Assembly (NCBI GenBank): GCA_030295235.1
Contig: AP026164.1
Span: 1,054,001 to 1,118,000 of the forward strand
Source of the DNA: Fistulifera solaris
Lineage: Eukaryota > Bacillariophyta > Bacillariophyceae > Naviculales > Stauroneidaceae
Length of the DNA stretch: 64,000 bases
Direction: 5' to 3'
Under the pieces are notes generated by a model. The model saw only the letters and a list, made by a program, of their open reading frames with translations. It was not told the origin of the DNA and ran no database searches. A program made the translations under genes and the position numbers. Below are positions 1 to 9,632 of the stretch, piece by piece. The first letter of the stretch is position 1, and each line of letters starts with the position of its first letter.

Positions 1-252
1 TGGAAAGGTTGGTTTCGTTCTGATCCGCTGGAGGAGATAGTTGGTTTGGACACTAGCTATCACGGTGGACTGGCTCTTTTGAACTCCTACCAGGACACCG
101 TTCAACCCGAATACATTACAGCCTTTAAGAAACAACGAGAGGAAGGAAATCTGAGACGCCGTAACAATCGCGGGGTAGGTCATGTGGGTACAGCTGGCGA
201 TTCCGAAGTTTATGAAGAGTCGGGGCATGGTGTAACCGAAGATGCCTGCTAA
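1..252 (+). CDS. 3' end of an unrecognised gene
   Basis: The frame is open from base 1 to a TAA at 250-252, so this is the C-terminal ~83 residues of a gene that starts left of the window. The peptide is hydrophilic, with a Tyr-rich start, a basic stretch (LRRRNNRG) near the middle and an acidic end (SGHGVTEDAC). I do not recognise a domain. The 3' flank is AT-rich and non-coding, consistent with a gene end. No start can be given. Confidence 0.5.
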   Translation, partial: WKGWFRSDPLEEIVGLDTSYHGGLALLNSYQDTVQPEYITAFKKQREEGNLRRRNNRGVGHVGTAGDSEVYEESGHGVTEDAC

Positions 253-743
253 ATTTTCGCATCCGCGTTGATGCCACAAATATTTTTACGTTCAGTCAGT
301 TTTTGTTGAAGAGATAAAATAAATATACTTTAGCACAGGATTTGTAAAGAGATTGATTACGGAGTTAAACTAGGGATAATTACTTAGGGTCAGACACTAA
401 CCTTAAACGACCTTGGCTGTTTTGTTGTCTGTTACTGTAAGGCTTACGTCGAGATTACGTCCGCTGGTGTGTCATGTACAGAATACGTAGTACCAGGTAC
501 CGGAGTACCTGACATCAAGTAGCCGACGTGGCAAAAATGAGAGACTTGAGCAGAAACGAAACAGGAACATTCGAGCGTTCTTTTTGTCGCGCAGAACTCT
601 TTCATTCTTTTCCTTGTCATGCAATTGCCACGAAGGGAAAGAAGACCCTCGTTCAATTAATTCGCAAATCGTTCCGTGGTGCTTGAAATAAGCATATTGC
701 GTGAACTTGAGGATATTGTCATCGTGAAAGCGAAGAAACGGTC
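253..743. other. intergenic, no gene seen
   Basis: AT-rich spacer between the partial first gene and the small plastid-type protein. It holds one copy of the recurrent TACCAGGTACC word near 491-501. No convincing coding or RNA feature was seen. Confidence 0.5.
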
Positions 744-1034
744 ATGGCATTGCAAAGATTGCTCTCATTTATCTTGTGGCTCGGTTTTCTGGTAGTCTCT
801 GGTCGTGCATTTCTTGTACCAGCAAGATCCGCTACCTCTTTGACCCTGCATCTTCATCCTGATCAAGCTGCGGATCTTGAAGCATGTGCCTACGACCTCT
901 TGAAAGAAGCTCAAGCTCGGCAAGCCAAAGAACGCAAAGCAAATGAAGACATGCAGAAAAGTATCGCTGTCAAAGACCGCAAAATTTCGTTTGTTCAGCG
1001 TATCTGGGGAGCTTGTACCAGGTTGAAGCCATAA
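744..1034 (+). CDS. small protein with plastid-type leader
   Basis: A 96-residue ORF with an ATG start. Residues 1-22 form a hydrophobic signal peptide (LLSFILWLGFLVVSG), followed by RA-FLVPARS, which resembles the diatom ASAFAP plastid-import motif with F at +1. The mature part has an amphipathic helix (DQAADLEACAYDLLKEA), a charged Lys/Arg/Glu stretch and an aromatic C-terminus (FVQRIWGACTRL). I see no known enzyme motif. Seen: leader and helix. Inferred: import into the secondary plastid. It stands alone; the next gene lies on the opposite strand. It could be a secreted or ER protein if the leader is not followed by a transit peptide. Confidence 0.55.
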   Translation: MALQRLLSFILWLGFLVVSGRAFLVPARSATSLTLHLHPDQAADLEACAYDLLKEAQARQAKERKANEDMQKSIAVKDRKISFVQRIWGACTRLKP

Positions 1035-1691
1035 TCTGTTATATACTTGTTCTCTCACTGACGTAAGAATACCTTGCAAAACAAGAAACACCACATTTTC
1101 TTCCCGGTACGCAAATCATGTCTGGCTGATCTCAAAAGACCCAACCAGAAGGCCATTGACTCACACAACAAAAACTCAGAGGTCTTCGAACTGCTTAGAA
1201 GTTAATCCATTGTATTAGATATATTACAAGAGCCATGCCCTTTCTCATCCCTAGTTGAAACCATATCGATGGGACTGGGCAACCTTCGTGCCTTTTGAGA
1301 GAATAGCATATCGTTTCGATGAGAGAGACGACATTTACTAGACTTTGCTGCCATGCTGGACGCGCTGTGTAACAACGCTGCGGCCGACACGTCCCGATCC
1401 GCCTCGACCAGAATCAAGAAGATAAACGACTTCCGCAACACAAGGTACCAGCATTTCGATTAGTGCAGAAGTGATTTCCATTCCACGAGAGCGTTGTCCT
1501 CCCTGTCTGTATTCAACTGTTTTTGAAAATTTGGGATCTTCCTGACTTGATGCAGAATAACAAAAGTCCCGATTTCAAGAGACGACTTCCACATGGCTGT
1601 TGATACGAAAAAGAATCGCTGGATTGTCAGTTGCGAGTATTGTGAGTCCTTCCGAGTCACAATACAGCTGTTCCTCCATTTGTACACCGTG
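1035..1691. other. intergenic with weak ORFs
   Basis: Contains a 79-codon open frame on minus (1202-1441) with only a TTG start and no recognisable domain, and another at 1460-1825 overlapping the phosphatase gene. Neither is supported. Treated as the 3' regions of two convergent genes. Confidence 0.4.
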
Positions 1692-2510
1692 TCATGAAAG
1701 TGTGCTACCGGTAGCCGGAGATAATTGGAGAAGTCGCAATTGTGCTGTTTCCAAATGTTCGACTTGCCGATGAAATTTTCCTTGGCGTTTGAGAAAAGCT
1801 GTTTGCAGGATTTGAAGGACATCACCGTGTGCTACCAACACAAAGACATGGTTACCGGTGTACCTTTTGTCAAGATCAGCAACGCAACTGGTTGCTTTCT
1901 GTGTCACCGAATCGACAGATTCCACCCCATCTATGGTGTGCGACGAGTCGATCTCGTCATTCTTCCACACGCGAGGGTAATTCGAATCGCTCTGACCGTC
2001 CCAGATTCCGAACCCTCGCTCTCTTAATCTAGTATCGAGAGTAAGCTCAACAACGCAACCTGCATCTTGAAGCGATTTCTGAACAGTTCTTGCAGTTTCC
2101 ACAGCACGAAGAAGATCCGACGAGACCAATGTTACGTTTTGCCCTTTCAAAGCCAACAAAAGCTGCCCTCCAGCCTTTTTAGCCTGCTCAAATCCTTCGG
2201 GACTCAGACCGTACATCGAGCACGCTACTTCTGGACTTGCTGCGATAATCCCCGCTTCATTTGCCAAAGATCTCCCGTGTCGTAACGCATAAAAAGTATT
2301 ACGGAGCGCCGAGCGATCGTGTAATACATTACAGGAAGTCCCATCTTGCGTAAGCGAAAGAAAAGTCTTTCGTCGTAATCGAGAGGAGACTTGGTGTTCG
2401 AAAGGTACAGCCGTCGCTACTTTGCAGGGGCTAAATGCAGACACCTCGCAACGCATGAACAGAATCATTGCAAGGATAATTAGAGACGTCGACACATCTC
2501 GGACTGTCAT
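1692..2510 (-). CDS. histidine phosphatase (phosphoglycerate mutase-like), plastid-type leader
   Basis: A single-exon gene of 272 residues from the ATG at 2510. The N-terminus is a signal peptide (STSLIILAMILFMRCEVSA) followed by FSPCK, which fits the diatom plastid signal with F at the cleavage site. The catalytic domain shows the RHG motif (ALRHGRSLAN) with the phosphohistidine, SSDLLRAVETA, the acid/base region RLRERGFGIWDG and the second histidine in VAHGDVLQIL. This is the histidine phosphatase superfamily (branch 1). Family members hydrolyse phosphate esters or interconvert phosphoglycerate; the substrate cannot be told from sequence. All key residues are present and the frame is unbroken. 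A longer TTG-initiated frame to 2555 is less likely because it would bury the leader. Confidence 0.85.
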   Translation of the reverse strand: MTVRDVSTSLIILAMILFMRCEVSAFSPCKVATAVPFEHQVSSRLRRKTFLSLTQDGTSCNVLHDRSALRNTFYALRHGRSLANEAGIIAASPEVACSMYGLSPEGFEQAKKAGGQLLLALKGQNVTLVSSDLLRAVETARTVQKSLQDAGCVVELTLDTRLRERGFGIWDGQSDSNYPRVWKNDEIDSSHTIDGVESVDSVTQKATSCVADLDKRYTGNHVFVLVAHGDVLQILQTAFLKRQGKFHRQVEHLETAQLRLLQLSPATGSTLS

Positions 2511-3164
2511 TCCGTAGTGGAAATGAAATCTACCGTGACCGCTAAGTTCTTTCAATTTATTTAACTTTCTTTGTTGGAGATTTCTTGACTCAATAGAGAA
2601 TGAATCAAAGTCATTTTATTTATAGGCTCGTTCCTCGTCGTCGCCTAAAAATGAATATCTTCGCGCAGCGAAACGATCCTTGTAAAACGACGACGAACGA
2701 CGAACCCGGCAGCGTGCGGCAGAATGAATAAACAAAGTTTTGTCACTATTTGACGGGACTGAATTATTGTTGAGTCGTCGATCTTATCCATTTTTCAGAC
2801 TGTGCGCACCAATAGCTTCTTCACCTCTGTATAAATTATTTCAACAGATATTGGCCTGCCTGTGAGTCTTTATTTTCGAGTAATATGCAGTTAATCTGGG
2901 GGCACGGTAAATGGGATTTAGGACCAGATGTCGTTACCCAGAATGTGGACAATGTGGGGCGCGGAAAGCTATCTATGCACAAGAAACAGCCAATGGTAGT
3001 CTCTATCAGCTGACAGTGACAGAAAGTGGCTAAACCAGGACGCGCATCAGTCTACAAAAGAAGGACACAAACTGTCCCATTAAAGCAAGAAACACATCAG
3101 CAAATGAAGCATTCAGAAACGCCTTTTGAGCCCAATTACAATCAAAGTCTTGAACAATACTTTT
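2511..3164. other. intergenic, no gene seen
   Basis: Spacer upstream of the phosphatase gene and downstream of the UMP-CMP kinase gene. Contains a GTCGTCG-rich patch near 2632-2705 but no sustained coding frame or RNA feature I can support. Confidence 0.5.
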
Positions 3165-3857
3165 TTAGAAATTTTGAATGAGTAATGATGTCTCTCTGTA
3201 TATGTCTTCCACCGACCGATCAGAGGCAATCTTTCGAACTTTCCCTTCCTTCTCGTAAAGCGCCACAATTGGGCCTTCTTCATCGCGATAAGTCTGGAAG
3301 CGTTTGCGAATGACTTCAACAGTATCATCATTTCGACCGGAAGTTTTGCCTCTCTCCAGCAGTCTACCGACCAAGACTTCTTCTGGGCACTCGAAACACA
3401 AAACCAATTCGACTTGGTGTCGTGACATGGTATTCTTCCACGCATCAGCATTCCCTATAGAACGGGGAAAGCCATCAATCAAGAACTTATCAATTCCATG
3501 CTGTTTGTAAGCGTCTTCCATTGCATTTTCGATTAGCTTGCAGGTAACTTCTGAGGGTACTAATTGTCCGTTCGCAATTTTATCATTGATTAGATCGCCC
3601 AGGTCTCCTCCTTTCTTTCGCTCAGCACGCAACAAATCGCCTGCTGATAAGTGCGCCCAGCCTGGGAGTCGTTCCGACAACAGTTGACACTGTGTGCCTT
3701 TGCCAGCCCCGGGGCCTCCGAGTACAAAAACAACTTGGCAACTGGGTAGAGCAGATAACAATGTCTTCTCTTGCTCTTTACGACGAAGTTTTAGCGTCAT
3801 CAAATACGCTGAGCCCACAAATACACCCAGCGAGAACGGGCAGAAAGTCAAGCGCAT
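3165..3857 (-). CDS. UMP-CMP kinase (adenylate kinase family) with N-terminal anchor
   Basis: 230 residues, single exon, ATG at 3857. The core is a nucleoside monophosphate kinase: P-loop GGPGAGKGTQ at about residues 47-56, LSAGDLLRAE, the NMP-binding loop, IDGFPRS, and the lid arginines in RGKTSGRNDD and KRFQTYRDE. The LSAGDLLRAE and RGKTSGRNDD forms are typical of eukaryotic UMP/CMP kinases, which move phosphate from ATP to UMP or CMP in pyrimidine nucleotide synthesis. Unlike the usual ~196-residue cytosolic enzyme it has about 35 extra N-terminal residues including a hydrophobic stretch (FCPFSLGVFVGSAYLMTL), which may be a membrane anchor or an organelle leader. Adenylate kinase specificity is a weaker alternative. 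Confidence 0.88.
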   Translation of the reverse strand: MRLTFCPFSLGVFVGSAYLMTLKLRRKEQEKTLLSALPSCQVVFVLGGPGAGKGTQCQLLSERLPGWAHLSAGDLLRAERKKGGDLGDLINDKIANGQLVPSEVTCKLIENAMEDAYKQHGIDKFLIDGFPRSIGNADAWKNTMSRHQVELVLCFECPEEVLVGRLLERGKTSGRNDDTVEVIRKRFQTYRDEEGPIVALYEKEGKVRKIASDRSVEDIYRETSLLIQNF

Positions 3858-4374
3858 TGTTTTAAAATAGAGAATAAATGATGTCTTTTAATCGCAACGT
3901 AAATAATCAATGCTTTGATTATTATAGCCGAATCGTTTTGTTCGGGAGCGCGTTGCAACTAACTTGTTGCGAACGACGTGATGTCGATTGTCGATAGGGT
4001 TGAGGGGTACTTTGTATGTACCAGGTACGGCGGTATGAGGAACGAGGACACGAAAGTAGTTGGACAACGCCCGCGCGCATGGTCTAAGTACCACTGAAAT
4101 ACACGCCGGGGGGTTACGATTACATAGAGAAGCCGTATTGCTTAATTAAGCTAAAAATGTCTTATGATTCACGCGCGAGGTCATGCTCACCTTTCGCTCT
4201 TATTCGATCACATCGTCAAAGAATGCAACCAACCTATTTGACAAGACTTTAATTGACGAATACAAATAAAATCATTACTATTCATACGAAACCAATATTA
4301 AAACGTAAGTGAAAACTCAGGAAGGTATGCAAATAAAAATGACTTGTTGCTTACGTTCTCTCTTTTCTACAAGA
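3858..4374. other. intergenic between divergent UMPK and CDC20 genes
   Basis: Shared 5' region of two divergent genes. It carries a TACCAGGTAC word near 4018-4028. At 4305 a GTAAGT donor and at 4373 a TTCTACAAG acceptor suggest a 69-bp intron in the CDC20 5' UTR, ending one base before the ATG at 4375. Confidence 0.5.
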
Positions 4375-5867
4375 ATGACTCGATCGGTGGTCGATTACGA
4401 GAACTTACTCGAAAACTCGTTTACAGATGCCAATAAGTCCATAAAGACCAGTATTCGTCCACGATGGGAGCGAAAGAAAATGCAACAGCAGGAAGAGCGG
4501 CGCACTTTGGGAACTGTCATCGGCGGTGATCGCTTCATTCCGAATCGGGCGGGGATGAATATGGATCTTTGCAAGCATCTGATGCGAACGTCATCAAGCG
4601 ATTCGAACGAGGACCTCCAAAAAGTGGTACCAGATGATGTCAAAGCCGTTTCTGATGATAAGAAGAGCATGTACGCATCCAATTTGAGCTCGGCTTTACT
4701 GGGAGTGGAAGATGTTAAAGGAAGTCGGATTATGAGCTATCAAGAAAAGGCACCCGCCCCGAAAGGAGACACGGTGAATAATCTCAACATTCTCTACTCC
4801 GCCTCTGCTGCAGCTGCTCGGCAGCCCAAAGCAAATGCCAAATTGGTGACTCGCCAGATCCCCACAGCACCCAGTCGAATTTTGGACGCACCTGACTTGA
4901 TGAACGACTACTATCTCAATCTTATCTCTTGGAGCGACACAAACATTCTTGCCGTGGCTTTGGGACAGACCGTCTTTCTCTGGGATGCCGGTAGTGGTGA
5001 CATTCAAGAGCTTTGTTCTTTCGAAAATGGCCCGAATGCTCATATTTCATCCGTGTCATGGGTTCAACAGGGAGGTGCACACTTGGCAGTCGGAACATCT
5101 TCGGGAACAACTCAATTGTGGGATGTACACGCCGGAAAGCAGCTTCGCTCTATGGATGGACACACCGATCGTGTTGGTTCGCTTGCTTGGAATCGCCATA
5201 TCCTGTCGACTGGTAGTCGCGATACAACCATCGTGCAACATGATGTCCGCGTGGCGCGCCACAATACCGCTGTTCTAAATACCCACACGCAAGAAATTTG
5301 TGGCCTTGCTTGGAGTCCTGATGGCGAGATGCTGGCCAGCGGTGGAAACGATAATCTGTTGTGTTTGTGGGACAGCGCAGCCTCTGCCCGTTCTGGACCC
5401 CGCTTCCGATTCACCGATCACCAGGCAGCAGTCAAAGCACTAGCCTGGTCTCCTCATGAGCGCCATTTGCTTGCTTCCGGAGGAGGGACAGCTGATCGTA
5501 CTATCAAGTTTTGGAATTCGCATACTGGAGCGCTTCTCAATTCGATTGATACTGATTCTCAAGTTTGTTCGTTGCAATGGAATCCGCATGAAAAGAGATT
5601 CTCTCTTCGCATGGTTATGCTCGCAATCAATTGACGCTCTGGAAGTATCCTTCGATGTCCAAAATTAAGGAATTCGAAGGACACACGTCTCGGGTCTTGT
5701 TCACTGCAGTTAGTCCCGACGGTGGGACGGTGATGTCGGCGGCAGCGGATGAAACGCTCCGATTCTGGGATATCTTTGCTCCTGCGCACGCTAAGAAGAC
5801 AACTCACAAAGAAATCTACAGCGTCGGGAGCAGCAGCAAGACAAGCTGGACTACTCATATCCGTTAG
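4375..5867 (+). CDS. CDC20: CDC20/Fizzy, APC/C activator (one frame break)
   Basis: WD40 co-activator of the anaphase-promoting complex, which brings securin and cyclins for ubiquitination. The N-terminus carries the C-box (DRFIPNR) and the conserved [17 protein letters not shown]; seven WD repeats follow (for example [40 protein letters not shown]) and the protein ends in the Ile-Arg tail (THIR) that docks on APC/C. About 497 residues. The ATG at 4375 is preferred because a probable 5' UTR intron ends at 4373; an ATG at 4327 is in frame but lies inside that intron. The frame steps by -1 at the A run 5591-5594; after it the family sequence resumes exactly, so I read it as one gene with a missing A. 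It might be a real mutation, but conservation on both sides argues against decay. Confidence 0.9.
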
Positions 5868-6728
5868 ATTCGAACTTGAAAGACGAATGAATACTCATTA
5901 TCAATACAGATCTAAATTTAGTAGAGAACTTATTTCGAAGACAAAATGTCTTGTTTAAACGCTAAGGTCTTGTTTATTTCTTATCCATCAGAGCTAATAT
6001 TATTCAATCTAGTGACTCTTTCGTCTCTCTAACTTGCGTCGTTTTCTAAGTTTGTGTTTGTTCATTTTGGAGCGACGTCTCTTTAGTGTGCTAACCATGT
6101 TCCATATAGCAACCTGTATTGATTCTACCCAAAAGAGACGGCATCAAGAAGAACAGGGCGCGGAACCGCCAGTGTTGAGAAAGACGGGGGTGAATTGATG
6201 ATTACAGATGATACAATGAGAGGGGGTGAAAATATAGCTTTCTTTTGGCCAACACGAGCCACACTCAGCAGGGTCCTTCTTGCCGATAGCATCTTCTACG
6301 TCAAATCGGGTATTGGGGCGCTTTAGCAGACGACAGAAGATATGTGAAATGCGTTCAACCACAAAAGTTAGCAATAACGCTGAGCTGCCGATGCGTACTA
6401 CTACAGGTGCGAGGTGCGAGCAGCGAGCAGCGAGGAGCGAGGACATAACGCAAGACCAAAAAAATCGTCCACTCCTTACCGGTACTCAAATCGTCGATGC
6501 ACTATCAGTTATATTCATTTTAATGTAGATATTGGCGGCGACTTCGAGGATTTTGCTTAGATTCTTTAGTGTTACTTAGCTTAAGTAACTATGTTACTTA
6601 GACACTTACTTGCTAAATAATCAGTCGCTCTGCGCATCGCGTTCGCTTTGCATTGCATGGGGCGAGATTCTTTGGCGACCGCCATTTCCTACCAATTTTC
6701 GTCGCTTGTGTAGAACCGACATTTTACC
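5868..6728. other. intergenic, no gene seen
   Basis: About 860 bases between CDC20 and the Lys/Ser-rich gene. Includes a short purine-rich GCGAG(C/G)A repeat run at about 6410-6440. Short open frames here have no recognisable content. Confidence 0.5.
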
Positions 6729-8473
6729 ATGAGATTCTTTACACGCAGGAGGGACTTGGTGTCTTCAGGTGAGCCACATAGGAGCACAATCGATCGCTAT
6801 GGGGACAATGAGGACGAACAGTCGCAAGCTAACGTGAGCACAATCAATAAACAAGGAAAACAGGACGGTAGGGTGAGCAAAAAGCGAGACAAGGATAAGA
6901 AAAAGAAGAAAAAGAACAAGTCAAAAGAGATAAAGAGAAAAGAAAGTCTGCGTCTTCCTCGTCAAAATTGGTAGATCGCGTTCCAACAGTCGCGTCGTCT
7001 TGCGAGTCACTTAAAACACAAGACATCGACGGAGAGAAATTTCAAGATGATGCCCATGACTTAATCGCTAGCGACGATGACGGAGATGATCGCTACAGCG
7101 TTGCTGGTCACTTGAGTAGAGGCGGGAGGAGCAGTGCCGGAGTGAGCGTTTTAAGCGATGATTCTGATGAATATGGAGCTCGCTGGCGTAGCTGGGACGA
7201 TGACGAAGATGTCGAGTTTCGCGATAATTCACCAGCAACTGATGATGAAATGGCAACCACAGATGATGAACGGAAGAAGGTTAACAGGAAAAGAAGAAAA
7301 AAGAAGCATCGAAGCAAAAGTAAGGATATTTCTAGTAAAAAGAAGAAAAAGGGCAAGAGCAACAAACCAAAGCAAAGTGAAGAGGGCGTACGTGATCAAC
7401 CCGAAGTTCATGATAGCAACCCAGCAATCAAAGATAGCAAAAGCTCATGTCTACAGCCTGTGACTCGCTGATTCAGGTACTTGGCGCAACAGTATCAGAT
7501 GGTCAGGATCATGCACTTATTGAAGAAGTCGAGATTGAGCACATATTCACTACTCCAGTTGAGAAAGAAGGGACAGAGAGCACCGTCAAGAATCCTGTTG
7601 AAAGTGATGAGGAAGAGGTCGTCGATATGATTGATAAGAAAGAAGGTATATCGTACAACAAGTTAACTATTCCAGACAACACATTTGACATTGATAATGA
7701 TGATGGTGTTGTCCATGCCTTCACAACAAATAAGAAAGAGTTGCTTGAGCTTGACGAATATTCGGTTCACGATTTGGAGAATCACTCTGCCCTTGGTCAG
7801 TGTCTTCGCTTCTATTCATGTAACGGAATTGCAAGGTTGCTTGAGTTTCAACCAAAGCTTCTTCCCCCCGTTGTCAAAAAAAGACACAATGGAGTTGCCA
7901 ACCGTGTCCGCAAATCAAAACTTCGAGTTGCTTTTGGGAGTCAAGTCACCAGTTGCGTCGGATCCACTAGAAAATATAATTGTTAGGGGGGATTCGGAAG
8001 ATTCTTTTGATGTGTTGCACGAAGCACCTAGTTTGGATGCGATCAAAAAGAATCCAAGTGTTGTAGTAGATCTGACTGGGAAGAACCTTTGCTTAGATGA
8101 TGAATCCTCAGAAGATCAACCTTCGAGAAAGAGTAGACAAGGACATCGACATCGTAAACGGACCCCAAGAACCACTCACAAGGTCACAGTAACGTCGATA
8201 GAAATTCCTGAATCGAAGCTTAAGAAGGGTAAACAGTCTGCCAAGGCTTCTTCAATTACCGAAAGTGATAAATCTGATAAAACTTTGCAGGTGAGAAACA
8301 AAAAAGCGCCCAAGCGAGGACTCTGGCTAAAGCGTCGTCATCTAGACTCAGACGATAAGTCTGTTTCGTCAGTTCGCTCCGCAGCTTCATCTAGAGCTTC
8401 GACGTCGACCGATAAGAAGCGTTCAGTACAGTCATTCTTTCTTAGAATGCAAGGAAAACGTGCGCAATGTTAG
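6729..8473 (+). CDS. Lys/Ser/Asp-rich protein of unknown function (three frame steps)
   Basis: Four overlapping open frames read as one gene of about 581 residues. The product is low-complexity: an N-terminal FFTRRR start, Lys-rich tracts (KKRDKDKKKKKKNKSKE), acidic Ser/Asp blocks, a central region with SVHDLENHSALGQCLRFY and GIARLLEFQPKLLPP, then Ser/Arg-rich sequence ending in SFFLRMQGKRAQC. The frame steps lie in or near A-rich runs: -1 within about 6894-6945, -1 at 7439-7442 and +1 at 7876-7882; total length is consistent with a single frame after those steps. I do not recognise a domain. A real pseudogene cannot be excluded because there is no strong family to compare with. ATG at 6729 is the first in frame. 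Confidence 0.55.
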
Positions 8474-8661
8474 TGTGAGTAAGTGTCGCGCATGGTGCGT
8501 ACTTTGATAGGTCCACGTAATCAAATAATAGTCCCACCACACAAAAGGGCTTTTTAACTTTAAGTATTCTTATTAGCGAACTCACATATGGCTGTAAAGG
8601 TGTAATTAAAATAGCCTAACTAAGTGCCCCTGACAGCCGAAGACGACCTAGTTGCGTCTGC

Positions 8662-9585
8662 TTACTGCCCGAGCGTTGATGATTCCGACAGATCAGCAAC
8701 ATTATCTGCTTTGCCTCTCTTCTTAGCCCTCTCTTCTCGAGAGGGGGCGACGTCCACTAAATCTCCGATGGGCTTATATCGTTTTCGCGAAAAGTTTACC
8801 AAGTCGCGAAACTCTTTCCCATCAGCAGCTACAGCATAAGTGCAGTAAACAACTGGGCGAATCGAACTGCTTGTATTTGCAAGACCTCGATGTCCTAGTC
8901 GATAGTCGAACACGATTGGAGTGCCCGCTGTGACGCTCGGTGTAAATAAGAATTCATTGTCGAGATCTTCGTTACCAAGAATGTGGCTTCCAAGACAAAA
9001 CTCAGTTCCTTGGTTGGTCAGATCCACAAGAGGAACGAAGACATTGATTGCATGGCACGGTTTTTGATATTGGCTGGTCAAGTGCACCCCATCTTGGTGG
9101 TAGTTCTGTTTCTCGGCCCCCGGCATGGCGAGAAATATTCCCTTGTGAATTAAGCAAACTTCTTTTCCCAGTATTTCTTTCACGACTGGCATCCATGGTG
9201 CCTTCTTCAAATCAGTAAGGAAGCCGAACTCAGGATTGTCGAACTGAGGTAGCTCCATGTCAAATCTGCCCCGACCCCGTTCTCGGAAAAGATCAAATCC
9301 ACCTTGTAGCTCTCTAGCCAAGTCTCTTACTCTAACAGTCCGCATAATTTGTTCATAGTGATTAACACATGCGTCATGGCACAATTTGATCTGGTCGTCG
9401 TTTAGACAGAACTTCTTTGAATGCCCATCGCATAAGAGCTCCTTTCTTTCTTCGCGACTTGTGCAGGGGCTATCCCGAGACGATTTATGCAAGCACAAAG
9501 GGGTGACTATCCTTTTCACAGAGTCTTCCGCAATGTTAGAATCTGAGTCATCTAGTCTTTCGAATGGCCTAGAAAGAGAGGACAT
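8662..9585 (-). CDS. phytanoyl-CoA dioxygenase (PhyH) family protein
   Basis: 307 residues from the ATG at 9585 (the frame is open further to a TTG at 9606). The domain is a Fe(II)/2-oxoglutarate oxygenase of the PhyH type: metal ligands H-x-D in NYHQDGVHL, the distal histidine and 2-oxoglutarate arginine region in DYRLGHRGLANTSSSIRP, and the preceding PWMPVVKEILG and VFVPLVDLTNQGTEF segments. Family members hydroxylate lipids or small metabolites; the substrate is unknown. The N-terminal ~75 residues are polar with no obvious targeting signal, and the C-terminus is Lys/Glu-rich. Unbroken frame. It is convergent with the Lys/Ser-rich gene and lies about 50 bases from the HMG-box-like gene on the same strand. 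Confidence 0.85.
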   Translation of the reverse strand: MSSLSRPFERLDDSDSNIAEDSVKRIVTPLCLHKSSRDSPCTSREERKELLCDGHSKKFCLNDDQIKLCHDACVNHYEQIMRTVRVRDLARELQGGFDLFRERGRGRFDMELPQFDNPEFGFLTDLKKAPWMPVVKEILGKEVCLIHKGIFLAMPGAEKQNYHQDGVHLTSQYQKPCHAINVFVPLVDLTNQGTEFCLGSHILGNEDLDNEFLFTPSVTAGTPIVFDYRLGHRGLANTSSSIRPVVYCTYAVAADGKEFRDLVNFSRKRYKPIGDLVDVAPSREERAKKRGKADNVADLSESSTLGQ

Positions 9586-9632
9586 ATGGGGTTGTGCATT
9601 GACCAAGGTTGCCGCCCCATCATGTCCGTTTA

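Noticed and set aside
1202-1441. 79-codon minus ORF with a hydrophobic start
   Set aside because: Only a TTG start, no domain; placed in a convergent spacer.
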